Shown: positions 51,884-60,451 of the stretch, piece after piece
Layout of the letters: each line of letters opens with the position of its first letter
Numbering within the stretch: position 1 is the stretch's first letter
Source of the DNA: Brevibacillus brevis
GTDB lineage: Bacteria > Bacillota > Bacilli > Brevibacillales > Brevibacillaceae
Direction: 5' to 3'
Length of the DNA: 64,000 nucleotides
Assembly: GCF_001039275.2 (NCBI RefSeq)
Contig: NZ_CP030117.1
Coordinates: 2,170,001-2,234,000, forward strand
Made by a program: the position numbers and the translations under genes
Notes under the pieces: generated by a model
Told to the model about the DNA's origin: nothing
Database searches by the model: none
The model's input: the letters and a program-made list of their open reading frames with translations, nothing else

Positions 51884-52531
51884 TTATTTGATGACCAAAT
51901 GATGGCGAACTGCATAAGCAGCGAGCTGGACGCGATTAGCCAATTGCAGCTTCTCGAGAATGTTTTTCAGGTGGTTTTTCACAGTGTTTTCTGCGATGAT
52001 CAGCGCCTCACTTATTTCCCGATTCGTTTTTCCTGCTCCTACATACATGACAATCTCTCGCTCTCGCGGGGTCAGAACATCTGGTACCATTTCATCTGTC
52101 GCCTCTTCTTGACGGAAGCGGTACATGAGGCGGGTTGCCATTTCACGAGTCAACTCACTGTCCTCGCCGAGCAAGGCATGCAAGTAGTTAATCCAGTCAT
52201 CAGGCTCTAAATTTTTCAGCAAGTAACCTTGGGCGCCGAACTGAATAGCCGTGATCAGGTCAGCAACGTCATCGGAGACACTGAGAATGACGACCTTGAT
52301 GTGCGGGTATGCTTTTTTCACCTCACGGGTTGCTTCGAGTCCGCTCCATTTCGGCATGTTGATGTCCATGAGCACAAGGTCCGGTTGTATTTGTCCGCAT
52401 AAGAGAAAAGCTTCCTCGCCATTTTGCGCTTCTCCGATGACTTCAAAAGAGGGATCAGGATCAAGCAGACTGCGAATCGCCATACGAGCCATCGGGTGAT
52501 CGTCAGCGATCAATACACGGTAAGCGTTCAT
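51884..52531 (-). CDS. NarL/LuxR-family response regulator
   Basis: The receiver (ADDHPMARMA; phospho-Asp in LVLMDINMP, about residue 55; Lys in LLKNLEP) is followed by a LuxR-type HTH (LTPREREIVMYVGAGKTNRE, then ISEALIIAENTVKNHLKNIL). It is the output partner of the adjacent sensor kinase and overlaps its stop codon by 4 bases (ATGA). The target genes are unknown. Confidence 0.9.
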   Translation of the reverse strand: MNAYRVLIADDHPMARMAIRSLLDPDPSFEVIGEAQNGEEAFLLCGQIQPDLVLMDINMPKWSGLEATREVKKAYPHIKVVILSVSDDVADLITAIQFGAQGYLLKNLEPDDWINYLHALLGEDSELTREMATRLMYRFRQEEATDEMVPDVLTPREREIVMYVGAGKTNREISEALIIAENTVKNHLKNILEKLQLANRVQLAAYAVRHHLVIK

Positions 52532-53334
52532 TGGATTTTTCCTCCTGAATGAGAAGATAAGCGGATGATTGTACCGCCTGCCGATCGTAACTGAACGTCA
52601 ATGGTGGCGTTTAACTGGCGTGCTCGCTCGCGCATCATGGACAAACCGTATTTTTTCGTATCGGGAGAAGGGTTGGAAATCCCAATGCCGTCATCCTCAA
52701 CAGCGAGAACCCAGCCAGTTGTTTCATCTGTCGTGAGGTGAATCCACGAATGCTTGGCCTGAGAATGCTTGCGAATGTTGGCAAAAGCTTCTTGGATGAT
52801 CCCGAACAGTTGTACTTCTGCGGTGGGAGTAAAAAAGCCATCTTTGACATGCAATTCGCTAGCAACGTCGATTCCAGATAAAGCGCTCCATTGCGCCAGC
52901 CATTTCTCAAGGCGTTGATCCAGACTGCCTTCTTCTGGTAATGAGCGCAAGTTGAAAATGGCTTGGCGTACATGATTGTCGATGGCAGAAACAGCGACCC
53001 GCGCATCGTCCAATTGTCCCTGCTTCAGCTTTACGTTAAGGAAGAACAGAGACTGTGCAATCCCGTCGTGTAATTCGCGGGCAAGGCGTTCCCGTTCTTC
53101 ATAAACAGCGCGACGAGCTTGTTCCTCGACAATTCGTGCATTCATTTGTTTAAGCGTGTGAAACATCCAGGTAGCGAATAAAAAAGAGAGAAAGAGCGTC
53201 AAGAGGGTAATGTACACATTCCCGGCTTCCATAGACATATAGGGCAGCAGAAAGTCGTGACGGATGAATTCAAACCCCCCGATGATGATGGTTGGTATCA
53301 AAAAGGTCAACCAATAAAAGATCCGATAGGACAT
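52528..53334 (-). CDS. Sensor histidine kinase (HisKA_3)
   Basis: Two N-terminal membrane helices (IFYWLTFLIPTIIIGG and VYITLLTLFLSFLFATWMF) with almost no outside loop suggest sensing within the membrane. The phospho-acceptor His lies in ERLARELHDGIAQSL; the ATPase domain has EAFANIRKHSQA (N box) and VEDDGIGI (G1). AAGGAGG lies 7 bases before the ATG at 53334. It pairs with the downstream NarL-type regulator, in the DesK/LiaS/YvfT style. Confidence 0.87.
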   Translation of the reverse strand: MSYRIFYWLTFLIPTIIIGGFEFIRHDFLLPYMSMEAGNVYITLLTLFLSFLFATWMFHTLKQMNARIVEEQARRAVYEERERLARELHDGIAQSLFFLNVKLKQGQLDDARVAVSAIDNHVRQAIFNLRSLPEEGSLDQRLEKWLAQWSALSGIDVASELHVKDGFFTPTAEVQLFGIIQEAFANIRKHSQAKHSWIHLTTDETTGWVLAVEDDGIGISNPSPDTKKYGLSMMRERARQLNATIDVQLRSAGGTIIRLSSHSGGKIQ

Positions 53335-53401
53335 GCAGATGCCTCCTTGCATGACTGTTGGCAAACATTCCTTTAGTATACCGAATGGGACGAGCGGATG
53401 G

Positions 53402-53407
53402 TATACT
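53402..53407 (+). promoter_or_regulatory. Extended -10 for thiD
   Basis: TGGTATACT precedes the pyrimidine kinase gene by about 35 bases. A second TATACT on the minus strand (rc of 53375-53380) may serve the kinase-regulator pair, making this a compact divergent promoter. Confidence 0.4.
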
Positions 53408-53442
53408 CAGGTGAGAAAAGGTGGAAAGCAGGAGGGAATGTC

Positions 53443-54237
53443 ATGAGCACGATTGCGAAAGCATTGACGATAGCGGGTTCAGATAGCGGTGGGGGAGCTG
53501 GGATTCAGGCAGATCTGAAAACCTTTCATCAACTCGGTGTGTACGGAATGAGTGCGATCACAGCAATCACTGCACAAAATACATTGGGCGTAGCAGGCGT
53601 TTATCCGTTGCCGACAGAGGCGGTTGCCCAGCAAATGCATGAGGTGCTGCGTGATCTTGGCGCTGACGCGGCGAAAACGGGAATGCTGTTTAACGCTGAT
53701 ATCATTCGTGCTGTTGCAGAAGAGGTCAAAGCATTTGGCCTGAAAAAGCTGGTAGTAGACCCGGTGATGATTGCCAAGGGAGGGTCAAAACTACTGTTGG
53801 ATGAGGCGATCGTTGCATTGAAAAAAGAGTTGTTGCCTCTCGCAGAAGTCGTCACACCCAACTTGCCGGAAGCAGAATGCTTGACTGGCATGAGAATCGA
53901 GACGACAGATGAGATGCGCGAAGGGGCAAAAGCGATACATGCGTTAGGCGCTCGCAATGTCCTGATGAAGGGTGGACATATGCAGGGGGACATTGTCGTG
54001 GACATTTTGTTCGATGGCAGGGCATTCCATGAATTGTCCCATGAGCGTATCCATACACGTCATACGCACGGCACAGGTTGTACATTCTCAGCGGCTCTTA
54101 CAGCAGAGTTAGCCAAAAATACACCGCTCATCACTGCGGTTGAAAAAGCAAATCGTTTTATTTTCGAAGCAATTAAGACAGCTCCGCAATTGGGTGGCGG
54201 GCATGGGCCGACCAATCACTGGGCGGTTGTAGACTAA
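53443..54237 (+). CDS. thiD: Hydroxymethylpyrimidine/phosphomethylpyrimidine kinase
   Basis: A ribokinase-fold enzyme of thiamine (or pyridoxal) salvage. ALTIAGSDSGGGAGIQADLK at the N-terminus binds substrate; DPVMIAKGG and HTHGTGCTFSAA hold the anion hole and catalytic Asp region. The terminal GGGHGPTNHW is typical of ThiD/PdxK of Bacilli. The ATG at 53443 follows GGAGGG. No TPP riboswitch is present upstream, and a pyridoxine-kinase-like role cannot be excluded. Confidence 0.88.
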   Translation: MSTIAKALTIAGSDSGGGAGIQADLKTFHQLGVYGMSAITAITAQNTLGVAGVYPLPTEAVAQQMHEVLRDLGADAAKTGMLFNADIIRAVAEEVKAFGLKKLVVDPVMIAKGGSKLLLDEAIVALKKELLPLAEVVTPNLPEAECLTGMRIETTDEMREGAKAIHALGARNVLMKGGHMQGDIVVDILFDGRAFHELSHERIHTRHTHGTGCTFSAALTAELAKNTPLITAVEKANRFIFEAIKTAPQLGGGHGPTNHWAVVD

Positions 54238-54252
54238 GGTTATCAAATGAAG

Positions 54253-54306
54253 AATGCCCCACAGCGATGCCGTACAAGCAATCGCTAATGGGGCATTTAT
54301 TATTTG
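54253..54306 (+). terminator. Terminator after thiD
   Basis: AATGCCCCA (54254-54261 region) pairs with TGGGGCATT (54289-54297), with an inner AGCGAT/ATCGCT stem, followed by TATTATTT. It overlaps the end of the convergent DUF4179 gene. Confidence 0.75.
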
Positions 54307-55634
54307 ACTTCAATAGAAAAAGTACCTTGAAGTCGTTCAGGATAGCTGGACAGAGGAAAGGAATAGGAAGTAGGCGTACCTTTGTTTGTTTTTCGTTTGA
54401 ATAGCATGGAATAGTTTTGAATGGATTCATCTTTCGTTGCAGATGAAGAGCTCCCTTGCACGTATTCATATTCATTTCCTAGGTCATCCGTCATGTTATA
54501 CCCAAGAGAGATATGAGAGTGATTATCTTGAGGCGGCACCTTCAAAGAGAAGTCCATGCCTACCACATCATCGACTTGACGCAGCGCCGTTAGTTTCAGG
54601 CGATCATTCGGGACTTTTGTGAGTGTACCGGTCTTCGCATCAATCACGATTTGTAATTGATCTTTGTCCAAAGCACGGATGCCATCTGTTTTCAGGTAGA
54701 GCTTTTCGGGTTCCACAAAATAGATGCTTTCCAGATGGTATATCTTTCCGTTTTCTCCGTTGTCACGAACAGGAACGCCATTCCCCCAAAAAGCAAACGT
54801 TTGCCCTTTTTCATCCTCAAGTCTTAGCTTATCGAAGTCAAAGAGATGTTTTTTATTGGCTGGGTCAAATCGGATACTTACTTCTGTTTGTGTAGGAAAG
54901 ACTGCAATTTGTTCAATCGTAAACCGCTGTCCGTCAACCGTGACTTCCTTCGTCACCGGATACACTTTTTTCTCAAAAGTCTTGTACTTGCTTTTGTCGA
55001 CCACAAAGTCAATCGATAGGGGATTATCTTGTTTGATATGATCGATTTCCAACGTGACTTTCGCTGTCATGAAATCAGGTATTTCGGTAGCTTCGTTGAT
55101 GATAATATCGATGCGGTTTCGGATCACAGGGTCTTCGCTGCCCATGCCGGACCAGGAAGCACCGTGCTCCCATTCCTTTCCTGACTGATCGAACAACTCG
55201 ATTTTGTGAAGTGCTACTTCTTTATCGGGAAGATCATTCTTCAGTGTATAGAAGAGGAGCATCCGTTTTTCATCTGCCAATACCTGATCGATCGTAAAGG
55301 TGACACCGTCAAGTGAACCACTGGCGCCAATATTTTGGACAAGATTGTGTTCGGCTGCCTTTTGCAAGCCTTTGTCATCCCGAAGGAAATCCACGATCTT
55401 TTCCATTCCAGGAATCGAGCTGACATAAGCGGCAACAGCGGGTGAAAGGCGAACGGAAAAAATAAACACAAAAAGGAACAAACAAGCAACGAGACTAGTA
55501 CCAACGCGTATCCATCGATTGCGTCTCCGATTTTGACGCAGCTCTTTTGCTTGCTCCATCCCTCTTCGAATGTATTGATCAATCTCAGCGGGAATCATGA
55601 ATAGACTCGCATTCTTTTTTTCATTTTCACGCAT
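54300..55634 (-). CDS. DUF4179 membrane protein, likely anti-sigma factor
   Basis: A cytoplasmic N-terminus of about 45 residues (IPAEIDQYIRRGMEQAKEL...NRRRNRWIR), one membrane helix (GTSLVACLFLFVFIFSV) and a large extracytoplasmic region with a DUF4179 domain (about 65-180) and a C-terminal beta domain. The gene follows the ECF sigma factor by 5 bases; such partners usually hold the sigma at the membrane. The ATG at 55634 is used. The signal it senses is unknown. Confidence 0.8.
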   Translation of the reverse strand: MRENEKKNASLFMIPAEIDQYIRRGMEQAKELRQNRRRNRWIRVGTSLVACLFLFVFIFSVRLSPAVAAYVSSIPGMEKIVDFLRDDKGLQKAAEHNLVQNIGASGSLDGVTFTIDQVLADEKRMLLFYTLKNDLPDKEVALHKIELFDQSGKEWEHGASWSGMGSEDPVIRNRIDIIINEATEIPDFMTAKVTLEIDHIKQDNPLSIDFVVDKSKYKTFEKKVYPVTKEVTVDGQRFTIEQIAVFPTQTEVSIRFDPANKKHLFDFDKLRLEDEKGQTFAFWGNGVPVRDNGENGKIYHLESIYFVEPEKLYLKTDGIRALDKDQLQIVIDAKTGTLTKVPNDRLKLTALRQVDDVVGMDFSLKVPPQDNHSHISLGYNMTDDLGNEYEYVQGSSSSATKDESIQNYSMLFKRKTNKGTPTSYSFPLSSYPERLQGTFSIEVK

Positions 55635-55639
55635 AAAGC

Positions 55640-56164
55640 TCACCAGCCTTTCCCGAGATCTTTGCGGAGTGCACCCAAAGCCTTGTGTAGCCATGTTTTG
55701 ATAGTACCTTCCGGATGACCGAGTACTTCTGCAATATCGCGTATCGTTCGATCTTCAAAATATTTCAAAATAATAATGTGGCGATAATTCGGACTGAGAC
55801 GAGCGAGAGCCTCTTCGATTTGAATACGCTCGACATTTTGGTCGTCCATAGGAATACTTGCACGACTTTCGACGTCATCTTCCATGGGGTCCAAGATGAT
55901 CCGTTTTCGGCGCTTTTGTTCATCCAGACAAATATGAATAAGGATGCGCGTCAGCCAAGTACGAAAATACGCAGGCTGTTTTAAGCGTGCCAGCTTGAGA
56001 TAGGAACGGCACGTCGCTTCCTGAATAGCTTCCAATGCATCTGTCTCATTACGAAGAAAGGCGTAGGCGATTTTATACAGTTGTTCTTTATGAAGGCTGA
56101 CGAGTTGAAAAAAGGCATCATCATCCCCATTTTTTGCGCGTGAAACGAGCTGTTCCAGATTCAC
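55640..56164 (-). CDS. ECF-type RNA polymerase sigma factor
   Basis: A 174-residue sigma-70 family factor. Region 2 lies in FFQLVSLHKEQLYKIAYAFL...DALEAIQEATCRSYLKL, and region 4 in LARLSPNYRHIIILKYFEDR...IRDIAEVLGHPEGTIKTWLH. The GTG start follows AGGAGGGGG. An ECF-like promoter lies just upstream, suggesting autoregulation, and the DUF4179 gene is its co-transcribed partner. It resembles SigV/SigW-type ECF factors. Confidence 0.9.
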   Translation of the reverse strand: MNLEQLVSRAKNGDDDAFFQLVSLHKEQLYKIAYAFLRNETDALEAIQEATCRSYLKLARLKQPAYFRTWLTRILIHICLDEQKRRKRIILDPMEDDVESRASIPMDDQNVERIQIEEALARLSPNYRHIIILKYFEDRTIRDIAEVLGHPEGTIKTWLHKALGALRKDLGKGW

Positions 56165-56184
56165 TTTTTCCCCCTCCTATACCA

Positions 56185-56215
56185 TTAGACGGCTCAGAGG
56201 CAAAAACGGTTTTCC
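56185..56215 (-). promoter_or_regulatory. ECF-type autoregulatory promoter
   Basis: On the minus strand GGAAAACC (rc of 56208-56215), 16 bases, then CGTCTAA (rc of 56185-56191). The AAC-type -35 and CGTC -10 are the pattern of SigV/SigW/SigM-like promoters. It lies about 20 bases before the sigma gene start. Confidence 0.65.
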
Positions 56216-56307
56216 TAAAATGTCAGCAACTCTCTTTTGTTTTGAACCAATCACCCGTCCATTGCTTACTGTAAAAGAAAGAAGTTGTAAGGATGGGGTG
56301 CAGGTGC

Positions 56308-56520
56308 ATGTGGATCAAATGGGTTACGATTCATGAATCGTATGGCCTCCCGCGGATTGCTCAGGAATGTCGGCGTTATTTGGAAATGAAAGGAATTCGA
56401 GTCAGACTTTTGTCCAGACAGACCAAAAAAGCAGGACATGTCTATACACTGCAAGTACCGCTAGCTCAACAGGAACAAGCAAAGGCGCTGCTACGCGATT
56501 TTAAGAACACCTTGAAATGA
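56308..56520 (+). CDS. Small hypothetical protein upstream of splB
   Basis: A basic 70-residue protein starting MWIKWVTIHESYGLPRIAQE, followed by a strand-helix-strand pattern (GIRVRLLSRQTKKAGHVYTL, then QQEQAKALLRDF). It reads like a small ferredoxin-fold (DUF2007-like) domain. It does not resemble the SplA regulator found before splB in B. subtilis. The first ATG (56293) has AAGG directly against it; this ATG at 56308 has better upstream spacing. Its link with splB is positional only. Confidence 0.6.
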   Translation: MWIKWVTIHESYGLPRIAQECRRYLEMKGIRVRLLSRQTKKAGHVYTLQVPLAQQEQAKALLRDFKNTLK

Positions 56521-56565
56521 CGGGCACAGCCATACTTCCCCTTACGTCCAGTCGAATGGCACGGG

Positions 56566-56572
56566 CATACTA
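56566..56572 (+). promoter_or_regulatory. Sigma-G-like -10 of splB
   Basis: CATACTA is the exact forespore sigma-G -10 consensus, 21 bases before the splB start. The -35 region is weak. It fits the known forespore expression of splB. Confidence 0.5.
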
Positions 56573-56593
56573 GGTGAAGGGGGGATGATGGCT

Positions 56594-57667
56594 ATGGGAA
56601 CGACCCTTTTGGAAAGATCGGAAAAGAAGGAGCAGAAAGGTAGCAAGCTGTTTGTTCCGGATTATATTTTCGTCGAGCCACATGCATTGAATTATCCACT
56701 TGGTCAAGAACTGTATCGGCGTTTTCAAAAGGAAGGTATTCCGATGCAGATGACGACCAGCCATAATCAGGTCCGAGGCATCCCTGGGGATACAGAAGTG
56801 GAGAAGTATCGCAATGCGAAGCGGACGTTGGTCATTGGTGTACGCAAAACATTGAAGTTCGAGACCTCCAAGCCTTCCGCAGAATATGCCATTCCATTGG
56901 CTACGGGATGTGCTGCCCACTGTCATTATTGCTATTTGAACACAAACATCGGGACAAAGCCGTACGTGCGGGTGTACGTTAATACAGACGAGATTCTTGC
57001 GCAAGCCGAGAAGTATATCCAAGAACGCCCGGGTGAGATTACGCGTTTTGAGGCAGCTTGTACATCCGATCCGGTTAGCATTGAGCATCTTACGGGCAAT
57101 CTGAAACGAGCGATTGAGTTTATGGGCCAGCAGGAGTTTGGGCGGTTGCGCTTCGTGACCAAGTTTCACCACGTGGATTCCTTGCTGGATGCCAAGCACA
57201 ACAAGCATACCCGATTTCGCTTCAGCATGAATGCTGACTATGTCATCAAAAATTTCGAACCAGGCACCTCCAGCTTTCATCAGCGACTGGAGGCAGCAGG
57301 GAAGGTAGCGAAAGCTGGTTATCCGCTTGGCTTTATTTTAGCGCCTTTGTATTGGTTTGACGGATGGGAAGCGGGGTATACCGATTTGCTGGAAAGGCTA
57401 CGTTCGCAGTTGGTTCCCGAAGCGATGGAGGATTTGACGTTCGAGCTGATCCAACATCGTTTTACCAAGATTGCGAAAAACTTGATCCTCCAGCGCTATC
57501 CGAAAACAAAGCTGGAGATGAAGGAAGAAGAGCGCAAGTACAAATGGGGCAAATACGGGAAAGGGAAGTATGTCTATCCCGATATCCAAGCAAAGGCTTT
57601 GCAGGCCCATTTGGAAAGTGAAATTGCCCGACTGTTTCCTCAGGCTCGTGTTGAATATTTTACGTAA
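56594..57667 (+). CDS. splB: Spore photoproduct lyase
   Basis: A radical SAM enzyme that repairs the spore photoproduct (5-thyminyl-5,6-dihydrothymine) during germination. The 4Fe-4S cysteines are GCAAHCHYCYL (Cys106, Cys110, Cys113), and the hydrogen-donor cysteine lies in EAACTSDP. The length (about 357) is normal. The ATG at 56594 is preferred because GGGGGG ends 9 bases before it, while ATG 56585 directly abuts that site. The C-terminus with KYKWGKYGKGKYVYP is typical. Confidence 0.94.
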   Translation: MGTTLLERSEKKEQKGSKLFVPDYIFVEPHALNYPLGQELYRRFQKEGIPMQMTTSHNQVRGIPGDTEVEKYRNAKRTLVIGVRKTLKFETSKPSAEYAIPLATGCAAHCHYCYLNTNIGTKPYVRVYVNTDEILAQAEKYIQERPGEITRFEAACTSDPVSIEHLTGNLKRAIEFMGQQEFGRLRFVTKFHHVDSLLDAKHNKHTRFRFSMNADYVIKNFEPGTSSFHQRLEAAGKVAKAGYPLGFILAPLYWFDGWEAGYTDLLERLRSQLVPEAMEDLTFELIQHRFTKIAKNLILQRYPKTKLEMKEEERKYKWGKYGKGKYVYPDIQAKALQAHLESEIARLFPQARVEYFT

Positions 57668-57674
57668 GAACCAG

Positions 57675-57702
57675 ACTGCTCTTTCTGAAGAGCAGTTTTT
57701 TA
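57675..57702 (+). terminator. Terminator of splB
   Basis: ACTGCTCTT and AAGAGCAGT form a stem with a 4-base loop, followed by TTTTTTA. Confidence 0.85.
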
Positions 57703-57750
57703 ATAAAAGACAAGTACCAAACGATACCAAACGACACGATGCGAATGTTT

Positions 57751-57779
57751 TCGACAAACGCTTACATACGTGCTAGAAT
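57751..57779 (+). promoter_or_regulatory. Sigma-A promoter of deoxynucleoside kinase operon
   Basis: TCGACA (57751-57756), a 17-base spacer and TAGAAT (57774-57779) with an extended TG, 40 bases before the first kinase start. Confidence 0.6.
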
Positions 57780-57819
57780 ATGGGGTGCTCTCATTTTCTT
57801 GAAAGGAATCGAAGCATAC

Positions 57820-58461
57820 ATGAAGTCCATATTGATTACCGTTGAGGGACCTATTGGTATTGGGAAAACCTCTTTATCGCGGGAACTAAGCCGTGCATGC
57901 AACTTGCAACTACTGGAAGAGATCGTCTACGAAAACCCGTTCCTGGGTAAATTTTATGAAAATATTGCCGAATGGAGCTTTCAACTCGAGATGTTTTTCC
58001 TCTGCAATCGTTACAAGCAGTTGCAGGATATTCATTCAAAGTTCCTGAATCAAGGTATTTCCGTTGTTTCTGATTACAATATTTTCAAAAATACGATTTT
58101 TGCCAAACGGACGTTACAAGGAGATAACCTGCCAAAGTACCTCAAAATTTATGATATCCTAACAGAGGATTTGCCTCAGGCCCATTTGGTGATCTACATG
58201 ACAGCTTCGATTGAGACCGTGATGAAGCGGATTGCGATGCGCGATCGCGAAATGGAGCGCAGCATGGATGTCACCTATATGGAGAACCTGATTGCTGATT
58301 ACAACGAGTTTATGGAAGCATTTGAAAAACATCATCCGGATACGCCTGTCATCAAATTCGATTGTGACGATTTGGATTTCGTACATAGACCAGAAGATTT
58401 GAAGGTTGTACTGGATCGGATTGCACCACGGATTCAAGAGTTGATGGGACAAGAAGGTTAG
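57820..58461 (+). CDS. Deoxynucleoside kinase (dCK/dAK-like)
   Basis: Phosphorylates deoxynucleosides in salvage. The P-loop is VEGPIGIGKTSLSREL, the EENPF-like region is EEIVYENPFLGKFYE, and the lid is RIAMRDREMERSMD. VVSDYNIFKN replaces the DRS motif, as in the Bacillus deoxyadenosine/deoxycytidine kinases. The ATG at 57820 is chosen because it starts directly at the P-loop strand; the ribosome site (AAAGGA) is 12 bases away. It is followed by a second kinase after 42 bases. Confidence 0.87.
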   Translation: MKSILITVEGPIGIGKTSLSRELSRACNLQLLEEIVYENPFLGKFYENIAEWSFQLEMFFLCNRYKQLQDIHSKFLNQGISVVSDYNIFKNTIFAKRTLQGDNLPKYLKIYDILTEDLPQAHLVIYMTASIETVMKRIAMRDREMERSMDVTYMENLIADYNEFMEAFEKHHPDTPVIKFDCDDLDFVHRPEDLKVVLDRIAPRIQELMGQEG

Positions 58462-58503
58462 GGAACAAAGGAAAAGTAAGCATGGGGATAAGGAGTTGCG
58501 TAC

Positions 58504-59196
58504 ATGTCTAGGTTTCAAAACAGCACGCTTCGTGAAAAATACGGGATACCGAACAACGCAGTGATTACGATCGGGGGGACGGTAGGGGTAGGAAAATCCA
58601 CCTTTACACATGCCTTGGCAGATCAGCTCGGATTTCGTGTGTCGGTAGAAAAGGTTGACAATAACCCGTATTTGGGCCGTTACTATAACGATTTATCGCG
58701 TTGGGGCTTCCATTTGCAAATTTTCTTTTTGGCAGAACGCTTTAAGGAACAAAAACGGATGTTTGATTATGGTGGCGGTTTTGTCCAAGATCGCTCCATC
58801 TATGAGGATACCGGGATTTTTGCCCGTATGCTGTACGAGCAAGGCAACATGACAGAAGAAGATTACCGCACTTATACAGAACTTTTTGAAGCGATGGTCA
58901 TGACACCTTACTTCCCGCATCCAGATATTTTGATCTATTTAGAGGGAAGCTTCGATGATATTATTGGCCGCGTAAAAGAGCGCGGGCGCCCAATGGAGCA
59001 ACAAACGCCGGTGGATTACTGGCAGGATTTGTTTGGCCGCTATGATAGCTGGATTGCCTCCTTTACCTCCTGTCCAATTTTGCGGGTCAATATCAACGAA
59101 TACGATGTTGTGGATGACCCATCTTCGGTAGAGAGCATTATTGCTCGGGCTGCTGAAAAAATTCGGCTTGGACGAGCTACCCGCTTTTCATCATAA
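58504..59196 (+). CDS. Deoxynucleoside kinase (dGK-like)
   Basis: The paralogue of the preceding gene. The P-loop is IGGTVGVGKSTFTHAL, the DRS motif is VQDRSIYED, and the lid is RVKERGRPMEQ. This matches the deoxyguanosine-kinase type, which pairs with dCK in B. subtilis (dgk-dck). Both probably function as one salvage operon; exact base preference cannot be read. Confidence 0.87.
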   Translation: MSRFQNSTLREKYGIPNNAVITIGGTVGVGKSTFTHALADQLGFRVSVEKVDNNPYLGRYYNDLSRWGFHLQIFFLAERFKEQKRMFDYGGGFVQDRSIYEDTGIFARMLYEQGNMTEEDYRTYTELFEAMVMTPYFPHPDILIYLEGSFDDIIGRVKERGRPMEQQTPVDYWQDLFGRYDSWIASFTSCPILRVNINEYDVVDDPSSVESIIARAAEKIRLGRATRFSS

Positions 59197-59215
59197 AAAC
59201 CCTTTACAATAACAG

Positions 59216-59268
59216 AGCACCCCTGCATTTTGCCGATAAGAGGCTAAAGCAGGGGTGCTTTGCTTTTA
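59216..59268. terminator. Bidirectional terminator
   Basis: AGCACCCCTGC (59216-59226) pairs with GCAGGGGTGCT (59249-59259), followed by TTGCTTTT. It lies between the convergent kinase operon and the tetR gene. Confidence 0.8.
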
Positions 59269-59856
59269 TTTGGTGCGATATCCTTCCAAGAGAAGGGTCA
59301 TTGCTGCTGAAATGTCCTTAAGGGACTTCTCATGATCAGGCGTCTCCGAAATCCAGAGCACCGCTTCATTCATCGCACCAGACAGCAAATGTGTCAGAGC
59401 ATCGATCGAAACGGGACGTAGGTACCCTTGCTCCTGCATCGTTTGAAGCTGCTCCCTGAGATGGCGCATGGAGTTTTCCTCGTCCATTCGACGCCACGTT
59501 TCCCACCCGATGACAGATGGGCCATCGATAAGCAAAATCCGCTTGTTTCGATGTTCGACAGCCGAGGAGACAAAGGCCAAGCAACCCAAGATCAATTGTT
59601 GCCAAGGATCCTCACTTTTCGCAGCTTCTGCTTCTACGCGGGCTCCGATTTCTTGTTGGACAGAAGCCAGTACTGCCTCAAATAATCCTTCTTTGCTCCC
59701 AAAGTTATGGTACAGTGCGCCACGGGTCACCCCGGCTTGTTTCACAATGTCTTCCATGGCGGCATCCGCGTAGCCTTGCTTAGAGAACATCTCTCTTGCC
59801 ACTTCGATCAGTTTTTGCATCGTCTGCTGTTTTTGCTCTGCTTTGGACAACTTCAT
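59266..59856 (-). CDS. TetR/AcrR-family repressor
   Basis: A 196-residue regulator. The HTH lies in MFSKQGYADAAMEDIVKQAG, then VTRGALYHNFGSKEGLF, typical of AcrR/QacR-like proteins. It follows the VOC gene by 33 bases on the same strand, and a perfect 27-bp palindrome lies in the promoter of that operon, suggesting autoregulation with the VOC gene. Confidence 0.85.
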   Translation of the reverse strand: MKLSKAEQKQQTMQKLIEVAREMFSKQGYADAAMEDIVKQAGVTRGALYHNFGSKEGLFEAVLASVQQEIGARVEAEAAKSEDPWQQLILGCLAFVSSAVEHRNKRILLIDGPSVIGWETWRRMDEENSMRHLREQLQTMQEQGYLRPVSIDALTHLLSGAMNEAVLWISETPDHEKSLKDISAAMTLLLEGYRTK

Positions 59857-59889
59857 ACTGTAAGGTCTCCTTACTTATTTCATGCCAGA

Positions 59890-60315
59890 TTATACAGGGT
59901 CAACATAACTTTCAGCAAATACTTCAGAAGGCGGGATTACTTTTATGATATCAAGTAAAATGCCGTTCGGATCGGATGTAATAAAATGCCGCTGACCGAA
60001 TTCCTCGTCTCTAATGTCGAGATGGAGAGGAAGACCTGCTTTTACAATAAGTCTCTCGTATTCAGTGTCAACATCATCGACTTCGAAATTAAGGATAAGA
60101 CCACCAGCTACTGGCTTTCGGAAACCCTGTGGAATCGTGTTGTGTGAAGGATCTAAGATGGCTAGCTCAAATGACGGGGTGCTGCTCTGATTTTGCAGGC
60201 TCACATACCAGTCTGCTTCGAAAATAATTTCAAATCCAAAGTGCTCTCGATAAAACTTCGCGCTAGCCTCCATTTGTTCTGTCAAGATGACAGGATAAAA
60301 GCTGTTCACTTTCAT
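59890..60315 (-). CDS. VOC-family (glyoxalase-like) protein
   Basis: A 141-residue vicinal-oxygen-chelate protein with the paired beta-alpha-beta-beta-beta modules: [20 protein letters not shown] at the start and [20 protein letters not shown] with a metal-type E/H pattern near the end. It could be a bleomycin/glyoxalase-type resistance protein or dioxygenase. It is first in the operon with the TetR repressor. The ATG at 60315 follows GGGAGAG. Confidence 0.82.
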   Translation of the reverse strand: MKVNSFYPVILTEQMEASAKFYREHFGFEIIFEADWYVSLQNQSSTPSFELAILDPSHNTIPQGFRKPVAGGLILNFEVDDVDTEYERLIVKAGLPLHLDIRDEEFGQRHFITSDPNGILLDIIKVIPPSEVFAESYVDPV

Positions 60316-60350
60316 TATGGATCTCTCCCTCACGATTGGATGAGGTTAAT

Positions 60351-60377
60351 TTTACATACATACAGTATGTATGTAAA
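60351..60377. promoter_or_regulatory. Perfect 27-bp palindromic TetR operator
   Basis: TTTACATACATAC (60351-60363), a central A, and GTATGTATGTAAA (60365-60377). It overlaps the likely -10 of the VOC-tetR operon (TTGAAA, 16 bases, TACATA on the minus strand). The TACATAC/GTATGTA core matches known AcrR-type operators. Confidence 0.75.
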
Positions 60378-60451
60378 GTCTTTTCTATATTTTTCAACAA
60401 AGCTTTCGTACACTTTGCCGCATGCAAATCGGCAACGGATAAACCCCGCTG

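Noticed and set aside
56293..56520. Assignment of the small gene before splB as SplA
   Set aside because: The sequence shows none of the SplA features I know; left as hypothetical.
57745..57768. CcpA cre-like sequence near the deoxynucleoside kinase promoter
   Set aside because: The 3' half fits but the required TG at the 5' end is missing; the same bases are better explained as -35 and spacer.
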